From positions 1-61,704 of the forward strand of contig SVSJ01000013.1 of assembly GCA_015064355.1 (NCBI GenBank): 61,704 nt of DNA. Direction: 5' to 3'. The DNA is from Oscillospiraceae bacterium (GTDB lineage Bacteria > Bacillota > Clostridia > Oscillospirales > CAG-272). Position 1 is the stretch's first letter; every line of letters begins with the position of its first letter. The notes below the pieces were generated by a model, which had not been told where the DNA came from, did not search any database, and saw only the letters and a list, made by a program, of their open reading frames with translations. The position numbers and the translations under genes are program-made. Below are positions 18,701 through 27,313 of this stretch, piece by piece.

Positions 18701-19951
18701 TCAGTTCGTTATCTTTTGCAGATCTTCAAAGAATGTGGGATAAGACTTGCTTACTGCCCCCGCATCCATAATAGTTACAGGCTCCGTGCAAGCTGAAGCC
18801 AAAACAGCCGCCGACATTGCGATTCGGTGATCGTTGTGAGAATCCACTACTCCGCCACGAAGTCTGGGCTTGCCTATTATCTCAAGGGAGTCGCCGAGAA
18901 TTTCCACCTCTGCACCGGTTGCCGCAAGCATATCGCGAACTGTCAGAAGCCTGTCGCTTTCCTTAAGTCGCAGGCGGGCACAACCGGTAATTACGGTCTT
19001 ACCCTCTGCCAAAGATGCAACCACGGAAAGGATGGGCACAAGGTCCGGAATGTCTGCCGCGTCAATGGTGATTCCGCGGAGTTGGTTCTTTTTTACTGTT
19101 ATTTCATTATCGCATACGACAACCTCGGCTCCGAATTCTCGAAGGATGGACAAGACCTGCTTATCCCCTTGGGTTGATTCAGGATTCAACCCGGTAACTG
19201 TAACACCGTCATCTGACAAGGCGCCGGCACACAACATAAACGCACCGTTTGACCAGTCTCCCTCAACCTTGATCTCAGCGGGAGACGAATAGGTGGCGGG
19301 CTGTACACGGAAGGTGTGTCCACCGTTCTCCACCGGGACTCCAAACTCTTTCATAGAAGCCAGAGTTAGGTCAATATAAGGTCGGGATTCCACCTTGCCT
19401 GATAATTCCACCACTGACTCGCAGTCAAGAAGGGGGAGGGCAAGAAGAAGCCCTGTTGTAAACTGTGATGACACACCGCCATCAAGGGCAAATCTGTCAC
19501 CGGAGAGCTCACCTGTCACAACAAGTGGATTTGATCCCACAGGCGAGAAACAAGCACCGTGCTCCAGGAGTACCTCGCGAAGAGGTGACATAGGTCTGGT
19601 GGGGAGCCTGCCGCTCATTACAAATTCCGCACTTTTCCCAAGGGCAAGAACCACCGGCACCATAAAGCGCAAGGTGGAGCCACTTTCGCCACAGTCGAGG
19701 GTAGCGATTTCTTCATTTGGTGTTCTGTCAATGGGGGTAACGTCAAACCAACAACCGTCGTAGGTGATCTTTACGCCAAGTGCGTTAAGGCAACGGGCTG
19801 TGGCGTCAATATCATTGTTCGTTCCGGGACAGCAGATCCTTGTGGGCTTATCCGCAAGGGCGGCGCAAATCAGGAGTCTGTGAGCGTGAGATTTAGATGG
19901 GATCGCAGCAATGCGCCCCGAAAGCTTTGGCGCGCTCAAGGTAACGTTCAT
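18701..19951 (-). CDS. aroA: 3-phosphoshikimate 1-carboxyvinyltransferase (EPSP synthase)
   Basis: 416 residues with the two-domain EPSP synthase layout. KSHAHRLLICAALA binds shikimate 3-phosphate, GESGSTLRFMVP is the PEP/glyphosate-site segment, then RLRLKESDRL and DSHNDHRIAMSAAV near the C-terminus. The third position of the PEP loop is Ser rather than the Ala of the E. coli NAGTA motif, which places it outside the classical E. coli type. Its ATG overlaps the aroB stop. Confidence 0.95.
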   Translation of the reverse strand: MNVTLSAPKLSGRIAAIPSKSHAHRLLICAALADKPTRICCPGTNNDIDATARCLNALGVKITYDGCWFDVTPIDRTPNEEIATLDCGESGSTLRFMVPVVLALGKSAEFVMSGRLPTRPMSPLREVLLEHGACFSPVGSNPLVVTGELSGDRFALDGGVSSQFTTGLLLALPLLDCESVVELSGKVESRPYIDLTLASMKEFGVPVENGGHTFRVQPATYSSPAEIKVEGDWSNGAFMLCAGALSDDGVTVTGLNPESTQGDKQVLSILREFGAEVVVCDNEITVKKNQLRGITIDAADIPDLVPILSVVASLAEGKTVITGCARLRLKESDRLLTVRDMLAATGAEVEILGDSLEIIGKPRLRGGVVDSHNDHRIAMSAAVLASACTEPVTIMDAGAVSKSYPTFFEDLQKITN

Positions 19952-21000
19952 CTTACTGCACCATCCTTGATGATCTGCAAAAGCTCATCCGCTTGGTAAG
20001 TGAACAGTTCACTTCTGCCAGTTTCCACAGGGATGACCACAGTAATGGTATTTCCTCGCATTTTCTTGTCGTGGAGTGCGGAAGAATACATATCCTCCGC
20101 CGAAAATCTTTCGTATATGTAAGGATCAAGTCCGTATTTTTCGAGAAGCTTATCTAATTTTTCTACAGTGTCAGCCGGGCAAGTGCCGCGTACCGCCGCA
20201 GCTTTTGCAATAACGTGCATGCCGGATGCAACTGCGCTGCCGTGGTGTATTTTATATTCGGACAACGCCTCCATTGCGTGACCGACAGTGTGACCGAGAT
20301 TCAGCTTCTGCCGCTCGCCTTTATCGTAAGTGTCCCTCGCGACTATATCAGCTTTGTCTTTTACGCAGGCAGCGATCACCCGATCAATCTTGTCCGAAAT
20401 GTCACCGGAGAGAAGCTCGATCAAGTCGGGATTTCCGATGAATCCCATTTTAATAACTTCAGCCATACCGTCGGAGAAATATTCGGGAGGCAAGGTGTCA
20501 AGCACATCGGGATCGCATACCACAAGTGATGGCATATGGAAGGCTCCAACCAGATTTTTACCGACCGCAAGGTCAACTGCAGTCTTGCCGCCAACAGAAG
20601 AATCAACTGCCGCAAGGAGGGATGTGGGAATCTGCACGAATTTTATACCGCGAAGATAAACTGCCGCCGCAAATCCGGTCATATCTCCGGTAACACCGCC
20701 ACCAAGGGCAAACACGCAATCTGTTCTGGTAAGCCCCTCTGCGGAAAGGTGATTAAGTAGAGCTTCCAGCGTGGCGAGATTTTTGCTTTCCTCGCCGTGA
20801 GGGAAGACAAAATTTGCCCGCACGTCAAATCCTGCATCAGTCAAGCTGCAGCGAACCGTCTCCCCGTATATGGGATGCACGTTGTCGTCAGACACAATAA
20901 CGCATCCGGAGGGATTTACGGCAGAAGCCGCGTACTCACCAATCTTGGATATTGCCCCGCGCTCGATTATTATATTGTACTTTCCTGCGTCGATCTTCAT
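19948..21000 (-). CDS. aroB: 3-dehydroquinate synthase
   Basis: 350 residues. Signatures are GGGVTGDMTGFAAAVYLRG for NAD binding, PTSLLAAVDSSVGGKTAVD, and the zinc-ligand helix NLGHTVGHAMEAL. It makes 3-dehydroquinate from DAHP. The gap from tyrA is 23 nt, and it overlaps aroA downstream by 4 nt. Confidence 0.96.
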   Translation of the reverse strand: MKIDAGKYNIIIERGAISKIGEYAASAVNPSGCVIVSDDNVHPIYGETVRCSLTDAGFDVRANFVFPHGEESKNLATLEALLNHLSAEGLTRTDCVFALGGGVTGDMTGFAAAVYLRGIKFVQIPTSLLAAVDSSVGGKTAVDLAVGKNLVGAFHMPSLVVCDPDVLDTLPPEYFSDGMAEVIKMGFIGNPDLIELLSGDISDKIDRVIAACVKDKADIVARDTYDKGERQKLNLGHTVGHAMEALSEYKIHHGSAVASGMHVIAKAAAVRGTCPADTVEKLDKLLEKYGLDPYIYERFSAEDMYSSALHDKKMRGNTITVVIPVETGRSELFTYQADELLQIIKDGAVR

Positions 21001-21023
21001 ATCATTTCCCCCATAGGGTAGTT

Positions 21024-21854
21024 TTAGTCTGCGATTTCCTTTGCAATTCTGCCCTCTCGCAGAAGTTCTGTCAGCTTTTCTCGATTACCTGCGTTCATTG
21101 CGTCTCTATATTTTGTAAGCTCGTTAATGAGCAGATCAATTTCAGCCGTAAGGTTGTCTCTGTTTTCCATAAACAACTCTGACCACATATTTTCGTCAAG
21201 GCGTGCAACTCTGGTAAGGTCCTTGTAGCTTCCTGCGGACATACCCTTATGTCCGGTAGCTCGGGGACTCTTAACGTATGCGTTTGAAACCACGTGGGCA
21301 AGCTGGGAGGTGAATGCGATCATCTTGTCATGATCTTCGGCAGTGGTATAGGTGATCTTTCCAAACCCGGCAGGAGCAAGTGCGTGCTTGATTCGGTCGT
21401 ACAGCACGATATCGTCATACCGTGGAGGAACTATAACCATAGGCTGATCGAGGAACAGGTCTTCACGGGAATTTTTGATACCGGACACGTGAAGTCCCGC
21501 CATGGGATGTCCACCTGCGAAGGTGTAGCCGTACTCGCGGGCAAGAGCAAATCCCGCCTCGCAAACGATTCTCTTGTTACCGCAAAGGTCGATAACGAGA
21601 GCATCCTTTGAAATGAATTCCGAATTGTTGCGGAGCCATTCAACCGCTGCCTCGGGGCAAATTGCAATAAGAATAAGTTCGCATTTGCCGATGTCAGCTT
21701 TATTGTCAAGATTCCCGTTTATAATACCGGACAGCATAGCCCAGCCTTCGGTCACCTTGTGATTGTCAAGGCCAAGAACTGTGTGTCCTGCCTTGTGATA
21801 TGCCTTAGCCATTGAACCGCCGATGAGTCCAAGACCGATAATTCCGACAGTCAT
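21024..21854 (-). CDS. tyrA: Prephenate dehydrogenase
   Basis: 276 residues: a Rossmann domain (GLGLIGGSMAKAYHKAGHTVLGLD) and a helical dimerisation domain with the catalytic-site GGHPMAGLHVSGI. There is no C-terminal ACT domain, so direct feedback by tyrosine through such a domain is not expected. It oxidises prephenate to 4-hydroxyphenylpyruvate with NAD. It is the only branch-specific enzyme in the operon; chorismate mutase and prephenate dehydratase are not in the window. Its placement fits the Tyr-rich leader. Confidence 0.93.
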   Translation of the reverse strand: MTVGIIGLGLIGGSMAKAYHKAGHTVLGLDNHKVTEGWAMLSGIINGNLDNKADIGKCELILIAICPEAAVEWLRNNSEFISKDALVIDLCGNKRIVCEAGFALAREYGYTFAGGHPMAGLHVSGIKNSREDLFLDQPMVIVPPRYDDIVLYDRIKHALAPAGFGKITYTTAEDHDKMIAFTSQLAHVVSNAYVKSPRATGHKGMSAGSYKDLTRVARLDENMWSELFMENRDNLTAEIDLLINELTKYRDAMNAGNREKLTELLREGRIAKEIAD

Positions 21855-21879
21855 TTTTTACACCTCTTGTTTAGTTAAC

Positions 21880-22881
21880 TTAAATAGCTGTGAGCACGCG
21901 GTTAACAGCCTTCATTACGTCATCAAACTGAGCGGGTGTGAGAGACTGGGGACCGTCACAAAGAGCCTTCTGAGGATTGTTATGCACCTCGATCATAAGA
22001 CCGTCCGCACCAACTGCCGCAGCGCCCAAAGCCATAGGCTTAACAAGACGGGAAAGACCTGTTGCGTGGCTGGGGTCAACAATAATGGGAAGGTGTGTAA
22101 GCTCCTGAAGCATAGGCACAGCGGAGAGATCAAGGGTGTTTCTTGTGTATGTTTCAAATGTGCGAACACCGCGCTCGCAGAGGATTACGTTTTCGTTTCC
22201 CCCTGCCATAATGTATTCAGCACTCATAAGGAATTCCTTAAGTGTGTTTGCTAGACCGCGCTTCAAGAGGATAGGCTTCTGTGTCTTGCCAAGCTCCTTG
22301 AGAAGCTCGAAGTTCTGCATATTTCTTGCGCCAACCTGAATAACGTCAACTTCTTCAAAGAGAGGCAGGTGGTTTGCGTTCATGATTTCTGTAACGATGG
22401 GAAGGCCTGTTTCCTTCTTTGCCTCAAGAAGAAGCTCGATACCGTCAGCGCGGAGACCCTGGAAATCGTAAGGGGATGTTCTGGGCTTGAACGCACCGCC
22501 GCGAAGCATTGTTGCGCCTGCAGCTTTTACTGCTCTTGCAACCTCAAGGATCTGCTCCTCGGATTCAATGGAGCAAGGGCCTGCGATAACCGCGAAAATA
22601 TCACCGCCCACAGTTGTTTTTCCGGAAACGTTGATAACGGAATCGTCTGGATGGAACTTTCTGTTTGCGCTCTTGAAGGGGTCGGAGATTCTCTTTACAG
22701 ATTCAACGATGTCAAGGCCTGAGAGCATATCCGCGTCAACTCTGGTAACATCACCAATGAGACCTACAACGGTCTGGAATTCACCTGTATATACGTGAGC
22801 ATCTACACCCTGTGCGCGTATCCATTCACAGAAATTGTCAAGCTGCTGTTTTGTGGTAGAATTCTTTAATACTGCAATCAT
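21880..22881 (-). CDS. aroF: 3-deoxy-7-phosphoheptulonate synthase (class I-beta)
   Basis: 333 residues. Residues 1-70 are the ferredoxin-like regulatory domain found in Thermotoga and Bacillota enzymes, where it mediates Tyr/Phe inhibition. The barrel follows with [45 protein letters not shown] and the metal site DPSHATG. It condenses PEP and erythrose 4-phosphate, the first committed aromatic step. It is the first gene of the operon, about 235 nt from the predicted transcription start, behind the attenuator. A GAGGC ribosome site precedes the ATG. Confidence 0.96.
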   Translation of the reverse strand: MIAVLKNSTTKQQLDNFCEWIRAQGVDAHVYTGEFQTVVGLIGDVTRVDADMLSGLDIVESVKRISDPFKSANRKFHPDDSVINVSGKTTVGGDIFAVIAGPCSIESEEQILEVARAVKAAGATMLRGGAFKPRTSPYDFQGLRADGIELLLEAKKETGLPIVTEIMNANHLPLFEEVDVIQVGARNMQNFELLKELGKTQKPILLKRGLANTLKEFLMSAEYIMAGGNENVILCERGVRTFETYTRNTLDLSAVPMLQELTHLPIIVDPSHATGLSRLVKPMALGAAAVGADGLMIEVHNNPQKALCDGPQSLTPAQFDDVMKAVNRVLTAI

Positions 22882-22930
22882 TTTTTGCCTCTTTCTTTAT
22901 TATGTTAGAAAATTATATTTTGGGGAAGAA

Positions 22931-22974
22931 AATCAAAAAACGGAATTACCCAGTGCCTATACTGAGGAATCCCG
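22931..22974 (-). terminator. Leader terminator of the aro operon (attenuator)
   Basis: On the minus strand CGGGATTCCTCAGT (22974-22961) pairs with ACTGGGTAATTCCG (22954-22941): 14 positions with one mismatch and two G-U pairs, loop ATAGGC, then TTTTTTGATT. It lies between the leader peptide and aroF. Segment 22952-22965 can instead pair with 23008-23021 over 14 positions (four G-U), which destroys the terminator. Confidence 0.88.
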
Positions 22975-23006
22975 CTAATATATCTTAATGATATAAAAAC
23001 TAAATG

Positions 23007-23078
23007 GTCAGCACAAACACTCTTACGTCTTTACAGTGTAAAAAAGTAAGAGTAATAATAAAAGTTAATGTAGCTGAC
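23007..23078 (-). promoter_or_regulatory. Anti-antiterminator/antiterminator segments of the aro leader
   Basis: Segment 1, inside the leader peptide codons, has GTCAGC (23078-23073) and ACTCTTAC (23053-23046). Segment 2, past the leader stop, has GTAAGAGT (23026-23019) and GCTGAC (23012-23007), exact complements of segment 1. Segment 2 also carries the 14-nt antiterminator strand (23021-23008) for segment 3 in the terminator. A ribosome stalled on the Tyr/Phe codons would cover segment 1 and free segment 2. Confidence 0.8.
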
Positions 23079-23093
23079 AACAACGTTTTTCAT
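23031..23093 (-). CDS. Aromatic leader peptide of the aro operon
   Basis: 20 codons from the ATG at 23091-23093 to the TAA at 23031-23033, with AAAGGGA 8 nt upstream. Five codons are Tyr and three are Phe, and the core reads FYYYSYFF. Such clustering is the mark of a ribosome-sensing leader peptide. It starts about 24 nt after the predicted transcription start and ends before the terminator/antiterminator segments. The product itself is unlikely to have a function; translation through it reports charged tRNA-Tyr and tRNA-Phe. Confidence 0.85.
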   Translation of the reverse strand: MKNVVVSYINFYYYSYFFTL

Positions 23094-23123
23094 ATCTTGT
23101 TCCCTTTCGTAAAACTTGCCCCA

Positions 23124-23152
23124 ATTATAGCACAGCTTTTTCGACTTGTCAA
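23124..23152 (-). promoter_or_regulatory. aro operon promoter
   Basis: Consensus TTGACA (minus strand, 23152-23147), 17-nt spacer, TATAAT (23129-23124). The -35 begins two bases past the ppk2 stop codon. Confidence 0.9.
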
Positions 23153-23153
23153 C

Positions 23154-23855
23154 CTATTTTAGCAAATTAATATAATAAATTATTTCCTCTGCAACGAAGA
23201 GTCGCACCGGTTTTTTGTTGTCTGCGGGGATGGCTTTCCACTTGGCGTACTCTGTATCTGTCATTCTGAACATGTCGTCGCGGGCACTGTTGTATTCTTC
23301 CCTTTTTGCCCGATTTCGCCAGTCCTCATCGGTTATTTTATGTGCTTTTTCAGGGTTTTCCATTCTCTTTTTAAATCTCACAAGCTGTTCCTCCTCACTT
23401 ACTTCAAGCCAGAATTTCAAAATCAGCGCGCCGCCATCTGCAAGCTGCCGCTCAAATTCGTTAATCTCACGGTATGCACGCCGCCACTCTTCCTCCGGGC
23501 AAAAGCCCTCAACTCGCTCTACCAGCACCCTGCCGTACCAGCTTCGGTCGAAAAATGCAATGTTCCCCGCAGGCGGCAGATTTTTCCAGAACCGGTGGAG
23601 GTAGTGATACCGTTTTTCCTCCTCCGTTGGTGCAGAAATTGGGATTACCTTGTACTGCTTTGGGTCAAGCTCTCTGGTGAGGCGGCGTATGCATCCGCTC
23701 TTTCCCGATGCGTCAAGTCCCTCGAATACTACAATCAAGGGGACCTTCTTCTGCATAAGCAGCTCCGCCCCACAACCAAGCTCCTTTTGCAGCTCTTTCA
23801 TTCTTGTTTTGTATTCGGTTTCCTCATCTGTGACTTCGATTATTTCTTCTATCAT
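23154..23855 (-). CDS. ppk2: Polyphosphate kinase 2 family protein
   Basis: About 233 residues, a single PPK2 domain. Walker A is FEGLDASGKSG (near residue 45), Walker B is FFDRSWYGRVLVERVEG, and the lid carries RFKKRMENPEKAHKIT...DWRNRAKREEYNSARDDMF. PPK2 enzymes move phosphate between polyphosphate and AMP, ADP or GDP; the single-domain form does not reveal which. I prefer the ATG at 23855 (AGGA 5 nt upstream) over one 13 codons earlier that has no ribosome site. Its stop abuts the aro promoter. Confidence 0.92.
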   Translation of the reverse strand: MIEEIIEVTDEETEYKTRMKELQKELGCGAELLMQKKVPLIVVFEGLDASGKSGCIRRLTRELDPKQYKVIPISAPTEEEKRYHYLHRFWKNLPPAGNIAFFDRSWYGRVLVERVEGFCPEEEWRRAYREINEFERQLADGGALILKFWLEVSEEEQLVRFKKRMENPEKAHKITDEDWRNRAKREEYNSARDDMFRMTDTEYAKWKAIPADNKKPVRLFVAEEIIYYINLLK

Positions 23856-23939
23856 TGTTCCTGCCCGTTCCTGGTTTTTTATTATTATCTGCATAAGGAA
23901 GCAGAAATATTACCGCATCCAAAAAATACCGTCTATACC

Positions 23940-23968
23940 TTGAATTAAGGCTCGATTTATGGTAAAAT
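23940..23968 (+). promoter_or_regulatory. Promoter of the methyltransferase gene
   Basis: TTGAAT (23940-23945), 17-nt spacer, TAAAAT (23963-23968). Confidence 0.55.
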
Positions 23969-24048
23969 ATTCTTATAAATTCCAATCAGGTTTCGTGTTC
24001 CCGACCAAATATAACCCTTTCGAAAAATCAGAGTTTGCAGGAGAGCAT

Positions 24049-24831
24049 ATGAACGGTGTAAATAAAACATTGTATATTCCTTTGTATGGAAAATCCTATG
24101 TCAGCAAAAAAGGACTGTTTATTAACGATAAAAAAGCGGAAGAAATTTGGGAAGCGGAGGGTTTTTCACTTAAGGGGAAATCAAAATCCAAATGGCTTGC
24201 TTACTACATGGGAGTTCGTTCTGCAGTATTTGACGAATGGCTATGGCAACAAATGCGAGATGAGCCTGATGCGTTGGTCATTCATATCGGTTGCGGAATG
24301 GACAGCCGAGTTATTAGGGTTGGCACAAAAAATCATATGTGGTACGACGTGGATTTCCCCGAGGTTATTGAAGAAAGGACACGATATTATTCCGAGTCTG
24401 CCAACTATAGAATGATTGCAGGTGACGCACGTGATTGCAACTGGCTGGCAAATATCAAAGAAAACAAAAACGCCATCGTTGTTATGGAAGGCGTAAGTAT
24501 GTACTTGACTGCTAATGAAATGCGAAATATGACAGACAGTCTGTGTGCTCATTTTGAAAGGCTGTCACTTTTAGTGGATTGTTATACTTCTTTTGCTGCT
24601 AAAATGTCGAAGTACAGAAACCCGATAAATGATGTAGGGGTAACCGAGGTTCACGGCATAGATGATCCCAAGCTGTATCAAAGTGATCGACTTACTTTCG
24701 TAAAGGAACACACTATGATACCGTCAAAATACATAGGCGAGTTAAAAGGGATTGAACGGTTCATTTTCGCAAAGCTTTATGCCGGTAACTTCTCGAAAAA
24801 GCTATATCGCTTATTTGAGTATAAAAAGTAA
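24049..24831 (+). CDS. SAM-dependent methyltransferase, leucine carboxyl methyltransferase-like
   Basis: About 260 residues. The core has VIHIGCGMDSRVIRVG, the SAM-binding motif of the LCM/TcmP/Ppm1 family, then WYDVDFPEVIEERTRYY, an AGDARDCNWL loop and MEGVSMYLT. Bacterial members O-methylate carboxyl or hydroxyl groups of small molecules, often polyketide-like; no pathway genes are nearby. I chose the ATG at 24049 because GCAGGAG lies just before it. A frame 30 codons longer starts within the -10 region. Gene and surroundings are AT-rich compared with recG, so it may be a late arrival. Confidence 0.82.
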   Translation: MNGVNKTLYIPLYGKSYVSKKGLFINDKKAEEIWEAEGFSLKGKSKSKWLAYYMGVRSAVFDEWLWQQMRDEPDALVIHIGCGMDSRVIRVGTKNHMWYDVDFPEVIEERTRYYSESANYRMIAGDARDCNWLANIKENKNAIVVMEGVSMYLTANEMRNMTDSLCAHFERLSLLVDCYTSFAAKMSKYRNPINDVGVTEVHGIDDPKLYQSDRLTFVKEHTMIPSKYIGELKGIERFIFAKLYAGNFSKKLYRLFEYKK

Positions 24832-24867
24832 TTGAAAAAAATTTTGTAAGAAAGGGAGGTGAGGTGC

Positions 24868-27027
24868 GTGAACAATAACGGAAGTATGCTCGGGCGTGAT
24901 GTTTCATGCTTGCGCGGTGTTGGAGAGGCAAGAAAAAAGGCTCTTTCAAAAATGGGAATCGAAACTGTAGGTGATCTCCTCGCCTGCTACCCAAGAGGTT
25001 ATCAGAATCGCGGTGACACCTCAACACTCCTCGAAATAAAAGAAAAGCTTATCGACGGAGAGCGGGGTCCTTTTTCAGCGATTCTCACCATTTCATCCGA
25101 GCCGAAGGTTAATATGATCCGCCGCGGCATGGTGCTGATGAAGGTACGCGCCTTTGACGAAACGGGATCTGTGGAGATCACCTGGTTCAACCAGCAGTAC
25201 CTTAAAGATCAGATCCACACAGGTGACACGTTCCGATTCTTCGGTCGATTCACTGCGGAAAGATCAAAGCTACAGCTGAACAGCCCCATTATGGAAAAGT
25301 ACCAGGAGGGAGTTACCCTGCCGGACATCGTGCCAGTCTACCCTCTCACATCCGGGCTTAATCAGAAGTTTATGGCGTCTATCACAGCGGAGGCGTTGCG
25401 CCTTTGCGGACGTGAGCTTCTCGAATATATGCCAACCTGTGCACTCGAGGAGCTGCGACTCCCCACTTATGCCTACACAGTATACAATATCCACCGTCCC
25501 ACCACCCTTTCGGTTCTCGAATCCGCAAAGAGGAGGCTGGTATTTGACGAGCTATATCTTCTGTTTTTGTCAATGGCGCTGGGGAAAACGGCAATCAAGA
25601 AGAAAAACGCCAAAAAGCTCGAGTCTGCCAACATAAGTGAGTTTTTGTCAGCCCTGCCCTTCAAGATGACAGGTGCGCAGCTCCGTTCAGTAAACGAGAT
25701 CATCGGGAATATGAGCGGCGAAACACTAATGAACCGTATCCTCACGGGAGACGTGGGAAGCGGTAAGACCGCAGTTGCCGAGGCAGCAGCTTACGCGGCG
25801 GTGAAAAACGGATACAGGGTTGCCTTGATGGTGCCCACCGAAATTCTTGCGCTCCAGCATTACGAAAGCTTTTCTACCCTCTTTGATAAGCTGGGGATCA
25901 GATGCGCCTGCCTTACGGGATCAACAAAAAAGCGAGAACGTGAGCTGATCTTGAGCGGTCTGACCGGCGACAGGAATCGTATCGATATAGTAATCGGAAC
26001 ACACGCCCTTCTCACTGAGGGAGTGGAGATCTGTGATCTTGGCCTTGCCATCATCGACGAGCAGCACAGATTTGGAGTTAATCAACGTGCGGCACTTTTT
26101 GAAAAGGCGAAAAACGTTCACTCTCTTGTTATGAGTGCAACACCGATTCCACGCACCCTCACCCTTGCGGCATACGGCAGTATTGACGTGTCACGCATCG
26201 ACGAGCTTCCCTCTGGCAGGCAGAAGATCGACACCTTTATAGTAAACGAAAGCTTCCGCGACAGGCTCAACGGATTTATCATAAAACAAGCGGAGGAAGG
26301 ACACCAGACATACGTGGTCTGCCCTGCCGTTGAAGAATCCGCAGAGACTGCTGACATTGAAAATGCGGCGAACATCGAGCTTTTCGGGGTGGATATTACC
26401 CTTGACAACTCCGTTCCACTGAAAGCCGCAACTGCCCACGCAGATTATCTTGCAGACACGCTGTCTGATCTTAACGTAGCTTTCGTTCACGGAAAAATGA
26501 AATCCGCTGAAAAAGAGCGGGTGATGAACGAGTTTTCCGAGGGTAACGTAGACGTTCTGGTTTCTACTACGGTAATTGAAGTCGGAGTGAACGTGCCAAA
26601 CGCTACCCTGATGATCGTGGAAAACGCGGAAAGGTTCGGACTGTCACAGCTGCATCAGCTTCGCGGCCGCGTTGGTAGAGGGGATGCGAAATCCTACTTT
26701 GTCCTGGTTTCCGACTCAAAGAATCCGGAAGCTGTAAGCCGACTCCGTGCGGTAAAAAGCACCACCGACGGTTTCGAGATCGCGGAATACGACCTCCAGA
26801 TGCGTGGTCCCGGAGACTTCTTCGGAGAAAGCGGCACCATCCGTCAGCACGGTCAGATGAGCTTGCGCCTTGCGGCAACCTGCCGTGACACAGCCCTCAT
26901 CGAGCGGGCATCTTACTATGCAAACAAAACTCTCGCGGACGATCCGCACCTGACGAAAGAATCAAATCGTAAGATAAACGACAAGCTTGCAGCTCTCGAG
27001 AAAATGAGCGAGCATACGCTGAATTGA
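24868..27027 (+). CDS. recG: ATP-dependent DNA helicase RecG
   Basis: About 719 residues. It has the N-terminal wedge/OB domain (VEITWFNQQYLKDQIHTGD), then superfamily 2 motifs: I GDVGSGKTAVAEAAA, II DEQHRFG, III MSATPIPRTL, and the VI-type QLRGRVGRGD. The RecG C-terminal motif includes DFFGESGTIRQHG. It reverses stalled replication forks and branch-migrates Holliday junctions. A GTG at 24868 sits 6-7 nt after GGGAGGTG; an in-frame GTG at 24859 overlaps that ribosome site, so I rejected it. Confidence 0.96.
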   Translation: MNNNGSMLGRDVSCLRGVGEARKKALSKMGIETVGDLLACYPRGYQNRGDTSTLLEIKEKLIDGERGPFSAILTISSEPKVNMIRRGMVLMKVRAFDETGSVEITWFNQQYLKDQIHTGDTFRFFGRFTAERSKLQLNSPIMEKYQEGVTLPDIVPVYPLTSGLNQKFMASITAEALRLCGRELLEYMPTCALEELRLPTYAYTVYNIHRPTTLSVLESAKRRLVFDELYLLFLSMALGKTAIKKKNAKKLESANISEFLSALPFKMTGAQLRSVNEIIGNMSGETLMNRILTGDVGSGKTAVAEAAAYAAVKNGYRVALMVPTEILALQHYESFSTLFDKLGIRCACLTGSTKKRERELILSGLTGDRNRIDIVIGTHALLTEGVEICDLGLAIIDEQHRFGVNQRAALFEKAKNVHSLVMSATPIPRTLTLAAYGSIDVSRIDELPSGRQKIDTFIVNESFRDRLNGFIIKQAEEGHQTYVVCPAVEESAETADIENAANIELFGVDITLDNSVPLKAATAHADYLADTLSDLNVAFVHGKMKSAEKERVMNEFSEGNVDVLVSTTVIEVGVNVPNATLMIVENAERFGLSQLHQLRGRVGRGDAKSYFVLVSDSKNPEAVSRLRAVKSTTDGFEIAEYDLQMRGPGDFFGESGTIRQHGQMSLRLAATCRDTALIERASYYANKTLADDPHLTKESNRKINDKLAALEKMSEHTLN

Positions 27028-27045
27028 TTTCAAATAAATATTCAG

Positions 27046-27085
27046 AGAGAACAAAGCGGAACAAATCCGTAGAGTTCTCTTTTTT
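27046..27085 (+). terminator. recG terminator
   Basis: AGAGAAC (27046-27052) pairs with GTTCTCT (27074-27080), with an inner CGGA/TCCG stem, followed by six Ts. Confidence 0.75.
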
Positions 27086-27118
27086 CTGTTTTCAATTAAG
27101 AGCTATGCGGCTTTGGCA

Positions 27119-27211
27119 TTATGAGTTCGCTTCGCAAACGTTATGATATGATTGTCCCTGTTCCATCCAACTTGGCAAAGCCAATCATAACGATGCAAGT
27201 GCGTCTCATAA
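27119..27211. repeat. Imperfect inverted repeat between recG and cwlD
   Basis: TTATGAG...CGTTATGATATGATTG (27119-27154) is matched by the inverted CAATCATAACG...CTCATAA (27182-27211). The arms are about 30-35 nt with a few mismatches around a 27-nt centre. There are no genes. It resembles a small non-autonomous palindromic element. Confidence 0.5.
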
Positions 27212-27313
27212 CTCACAACTTGCCTCAGGCGATCATAGCTTTAACCCCCGTGGAGATTTTTGCATTATCCCCTCCTCCGCCGAATATACATATATAAAAA
27301 CGGGAGGATAATT

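Noticed and set aside
22882-23123. T-box riboswitch ahead of aroF
   Set aside because: No T-box sequence (GGGTGG.ACCGCG type) or specifier-loop architecture; the leader peptide and exclusive hairpins explain the region.
24859-24867. GTG at 24859 as recG start
   Set aside because: It overlaps the GGGAGGTGAGG ribosome site; the GTG at 24868 has correct spacing.
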